A stretch of 8,917 nt of DNA, taken from Bacteroidales bacterium. Lineage in GTDB: Bacteria; Bacteroidota; Bacteroidia; Bacteroidales; Muribaculaceae. The stretch spans positions 1 to 8,917 of the forward strand of contig CAADVV010000474.1 of the NCBI GenBank assembly GCA_900752535.1. Reading direction: 5' to 3'. The notes under the pieces were generated by a model. That model was given only the letters and a program-made list of their open reading frames with translations. It made no database searches and had not been told where the DNA came from. The position numbers and the translations under genes were made by a program. Shown here piece after piece: positions 6,640 through 8,917 of this stretch; position 1 is the stretch's first letter, and each line of letters begins with the position of its first letter.

Positions 6640-7470
6640 ATGAAAAAGACAATCTCATCACTCCTCGTGCTCGGCGCCATGCTCTCCGGCGCGCCCGCCG
6701 TTTCCGCACAGACTCTCACCAAGGGCGACATCCTCGCCGACTTCGGCTTCGGTGTCGGCGTCATCAAAGGCCCCGACTCAAAGGCCCCCTTCCCCCAGCG
6801 TCTCGGCGGCGAATATATCTTCCGCGACGACCTCAGCCTCTTCGGCCGCGATTTCAAGCTCGGTCTCGGTCTGGCCGTGACCAACAGCTTCTGCCGCCCA
6901 GGCGATATGCTCGTAGCCGGTATGTACAACTATGACTACAACGTAATCCGCTCCGGCATGATCATCGTCGACGGCGAGCGCCATCTCTACACCAACGTCT
7001 CCACCCAGAACCGTGCCGGCACGGGCCTCGCCGTCGCCCGCCAGACCCGCTCCGACCTGACGTTCCTGCCCCAGGCCACAATCCACTATGAGCCTGTCGA
7101 GGGCATCGATGTCTACGCCACCCTCGGTGTCGGCCTCGGCCTGATGAACTACTCCTCGGGCGAGAAGACACCCGTTGAGTCTCAGGGCTTCACAGGCTTC
7201 GGCGGCGGCGACCATTCGGAGCGCACCGACCTCCCCGGCGGCGGTTTCGAGACCGTCACGGTCAGATATGACGATATGGCCAACACCACATGGTTCAACG
7301 ACCGCAAGACCGACGCCGCCTTCGCCATGGCCATCTATGCCGGTGTGCGCTACTGGTTTACACCCCGCTTCGCCGCAAACCTCCAGGTCGGCATGGTCAG
7401 CGGCGCAATCAAGAAGTCGTGGGGCTCGAACTATGACCTCTGCACAATCGGCGCAAGCTGGAAGTTCTGA
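6640..7470 (+). CDS. Exported probable outer-membrane beta-barrel protein, family unknown
   Basis: I do not recognise this 276-residue protein. It has a clear signal peptide (MKK, hydrophobic core, cleavage after VSA at about residue 23). The mature part shows many short alternating stretches typical of transmembrane beta-strands: DILADFGFGVGVI (30-42), FKLGLGLAV (72-80), LPQATIHYEP followed by DVYATLGVGLGLMNY (143-171), and AMAIYAGVRYWFTPRFAANLQVGMVSG (229-255 overall). It ends on phenylalanine (GASWKF), as outer-membrane barrels usually do. A Gly-rich insert around residues 183-202 is probably a surface loop. Length and strand number suggest a small barrel of eight to ten strands. It lies 2 nt after the esterase, and its stop overlaps the glycosyltransferase start by one base, so it belongs to the same transcript. 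Function is unknown. Confidence 0.8.
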   Translation: MKKTISSLLVLGAMLSGAPAVSAQTLTKGDILADFGFGVGVIKGPDSKAPFPQRLGGEYIFRDDLSLFGRDFKLGLGLAVTNSFCRPGDMLVAGMYNYDYNVIRSGMIIVDGERHLYTNVSTQNRAGTGLAVARQTRSDLTFLPQATIHYEPVEGIDVYATLGVGLGLMNYSSGEKTPVESQGFTGFGGGDHSERTDLPGGGFETVTVRYDDMANTTWFNDRKTDAAFAMAIYAGVRYWFTPRFAANLQVGMVSGAIKKSWGSNYDLCTIGASWKF

Positions 7471-8330
7471 TGCAGACGGCCCACTTCGTCATAACACTCT
7501 TTAACCTCGCCCTGTGGGACGCGGACAAGCACCACTCCCCTACTCGCACCGCCGCGTGGCTCGACCGTCGCTGCGACCTTTTCGAGACCTTCTGCCTCCC
7601 CTCGATGATGGCTCAGAAGGGCGCCCGCGCGCTGAGGGCATGGCTCGTCTTTTTCGACGCCGCCACGCCTGAGCCCGTCCGACGCCGTGTCGAGGACTGG
7701 CGCCGCCTCTGCCCCGCCCTGACGCCGCTGTTTTTCACGGCCGACCAGGTGCGCGGTTTCACGGGTACGTCCATGGGCCGACGCGTCGATTTCATCACCT
7801 CGGCCATCGACTCACTCCTGACACCCGACGACCGTCTGGTCATCACCACCAACCTCGACAATGACGACGCCCTGGCCTCCGACGCCCTCGCCCGCATCGA
7901 GGACGCCGCCCGCGAGGGGTGTGTCATCTCCCTCACCCGCGGATGGCAATATTTCACCGCCATCAGCGCCGTGACAGCCATGACCTATCCCCACAACCAC
8001 TTTCTGTCGCTCTGCGAGCGCGCCGGTTCTCCCCTCCGGACAATCGAGTCGATGTCTCACCGCCGCGCACGTCAGCACTATCAGGTCATCGACCTCGACG
8101 GCGCTCCGGGATGGCTCGAAGTGGTCCACGATTCAAATGTCAGCAACGAGCTGCGCATCACCTCGCGCATACGCTACCGCCGGCTGCGCGGCGCCGTGTC
8201 GCTCGCGCCTTTCGGCCTCGACCTATCGTTCACCCCGGCCGAGCAGCGCCGCGCCAACCGCCGCCTGACGCTCCTGTTTGTCCGCGTAGCCCTCTGGCGC
8301 CTCCGCCGCAAGCTCTTCCGCCGCTCATGA
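7470..8330 (+). CDS. Putative rhamnosyltransferase-like glycosyltransferase
   Basis: This is a predicted cytoplasmic glycosyltransferase of the family annotated as putative rhamnosyl transferase (Pfam PF11316 type; assignment from memory of motifs). The 286-residue protein begins with a strand-like AHFVITLFNLAL and then DRRCDLFETFCLPSM, typical of the family start. The metal/nucleotide-sugar motif TTNLDNDDAL is at 127-135, with D130/D132/D133 as the likely DxD-like acids. GWLEVVHDSNVSN (214-226) matches the conserved Trp-His-Asn end of the catalytic domain. The C-terminus (about 259-286) is strongly basic with scattered hydrophobics (RRLTLLFVRVALWRLRRKLFRR), suggesting an amphipathic helix that binds the inner membrane. 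The donor and acceptor sugars cannot be read from sequence. It overlaps the preceding gene by 1 nt and the next by ATGA, linking it to a membrane sulfatase-like enzyme and suggesting work on an envelope polymer. Confidence 0.75.
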   Translation: MQTAHFVITLFNLALWDADKHHSPTRTAAWLDRRCDLFETFCLPSMMAQKGARALRAWLVFFDAATPEPVRRRVEDWRRLCPALTPLFFTADQVRGFTGTSMGRRVDFITSAIDSLLTPDDRLVITTNLDNDDALASDALARIEDAAREGCVISLTRGWQYFTAISAVTAMTYPHNHFLSLCERAGSPLRTIESMSHRRARQHYQVIDLDGAPGWLEVVHDSNVSNELRITSRIRYRRLRGAVSLAPFGLDLSFTPAEQRRANRRLTLLFVRVALWRLRRKLFRRS

Positions 8331-8917
8331 TGAAGACTCCACGGCCCGCAAATATTTTCGGCCGCCGCGCCCTCTGGCTCTCGCTGATGACGCTTCTGAG
8401 CCTCCTGTGGTTCGACGTGTGCTGGTGTCTGCAGACCACTTTCACGGCCTTCTCCATGGCCGAGACGTGGGTCAACGCCCTCCTCCTGAGCTCGCTGCTC
8501 TCTCTCCCGGCCCTGGTCTTTGACCTGCGGCGCACCCAGGCCGTCATCGTGACCCTGCTCTGTCTGCTCCTCGAGGCAAACCTCCTCTATAGCCGCACAT
8601 ATTTCTCGGCCATACCTCTCTCAAGCTACCTTTTAGCGTCCAACCTGGGCGATTTCACCGCCTCTGTGACCGACTCGCTCCGCTGGCCCGACCTCGGCTT
8701 CGCGGCCGTCGTCGCCGCCTCCTGGACACTCGCCCTGCGCCGCGCTCCCCGCGTCACCTCCCGGCGTGGCAGCCGCGTGGCCCTGTGGGCCTTAGCCACG
8801 GGCATCCTCGCCCTCGTCTCGGGCATCCTCATCGCCGTCCGCGGAGGCTATGCCGGGGCCTGGCGCAGCCTCGAGAACGCCAACTACTATTCGTGCCGCA
8901 CGCCGATGTATACCGTC
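8327..8917 (+). CDS. N-terminal membrane part of an LtaS/sulfatase-type enzyme, cut by window end
   Basis: This open frame starts with ATGATG at 8327, sharing ATGA with the end of the glycosyltransferase gene, and runs without a stop through the last base (197 codons seen). It encodes hydrophobic helices at about residues 15-34, 46-65, 71-88, 122-138 and 150-171, with loops between them. The segment ANLLYSRTYFSAIPLSSYLL (84-103), followed by NLGDF and VTDSLRWPDLGF, resembles the periplasm-facing loop that precedes the catalytic domain in Bacteroidota membrane sulfatases of the LtaS / phosphoethanolamine-transferase type. The catalytic domain itself would lie downstream and is not visible. So the membrane part is directly supported, while the enzyme name is inference. 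If correct, the product would transfer a phosphate-linked group to, or hydrolyse a sulfate or phosphate ester in, an envelope molecule. Confidence 0.65.
   Translation, partial: MMKTPRPANIFGRRALWLSLMTLLSLLWFDVCWCLQTTFTAFSMAETWVNALLLSSLLSLPALVFDLRRTQAVIVTLLCLLLEANLLYSRTYFSAIPLSSYLLASNLGDFTASVTDSLRWPDLGFAAVVAASWTLALRRAPRVTSRRGSRVALWALATGILALVSGILIAVRGGYAGAWRSLENANYYSCRTPMYTV

Overview
The window reads as a contiguous piece of a GC-rich Bacteroidota chromosome, most likely Bacteroidales and plausibly a high-GC gut lineage such as Muribaculaceae. The grounds are: no Shine-Dalgarno sequences before the starts, a promoter matching the Bacteroidota TTTG / TAnnTTTG pattern, a Bacteroidota-style TonB C-terminus, and a biotin synthase of the anaerobe type. 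The family-level placement is inference. All ten genes are on the + strand, packed at very high density, with strong C/G preference at third codon positions. No RNA gene, insertion sequence, prophage or CRISPR array is visible.

Region 1 (about 1-2618) is an envelope energy module. exbB, exbD and tonB (the last two overlap by 14 nt) encode a proton-driven inner-membrane motor and its periplasm-spanning transducer. They are followed after 30 nt by an unassigned membrane protein with an N-terminal zinc ribbon, one transmembrane helix and a TonB-like Pro/Lys/Ala-rich tail. Between its zinc ribbon and its membrane helix, that protein carries four in-frame copies of an AT-rich 9-bp repeat encoding Pro-Ile-Ser/Asp.

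Region 2 (2631 to the end) starts at a good promoter candidate just upstream of a GDP-mannose-forming guanylyltransferase gene. It continues as a tight train of seven genes with gaps of 8 nt or less, or with overlaps: manC, bioB, a ThiF/MoeB/HesA-type E1 enzyme, a secreted CE1-like esterase with an N-terminal immunoglobulin-like module, an unknown probable outer-membrane beta-barrel, a rhamnosyltransferase-like glycosyltransferase, and the membrane half of an LtaS/sulfatase-type enzyme cut off by the window end. The likely themes are envelope glycan synthesis or modification (manC, esterase, barrel, glycosyltransferase, sulfatase-like protein) and sulfur/cofactor chemistry (bioB plus the E1 enzyme).

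The observations most worth following are: the BioB cysteine pattern, where Ser replaces one canonical auxiliary-cluster ligand and extra cysteines sit near the cluster site; the 11-nt overlap of bioB with an E1-like sulfur-carrier-activating enzyme; and the zinc-ribbon/TonB-like-tail protein with its tandem repeat. I see no clear defence or mobile system here; most of the window is ordinary core genome.
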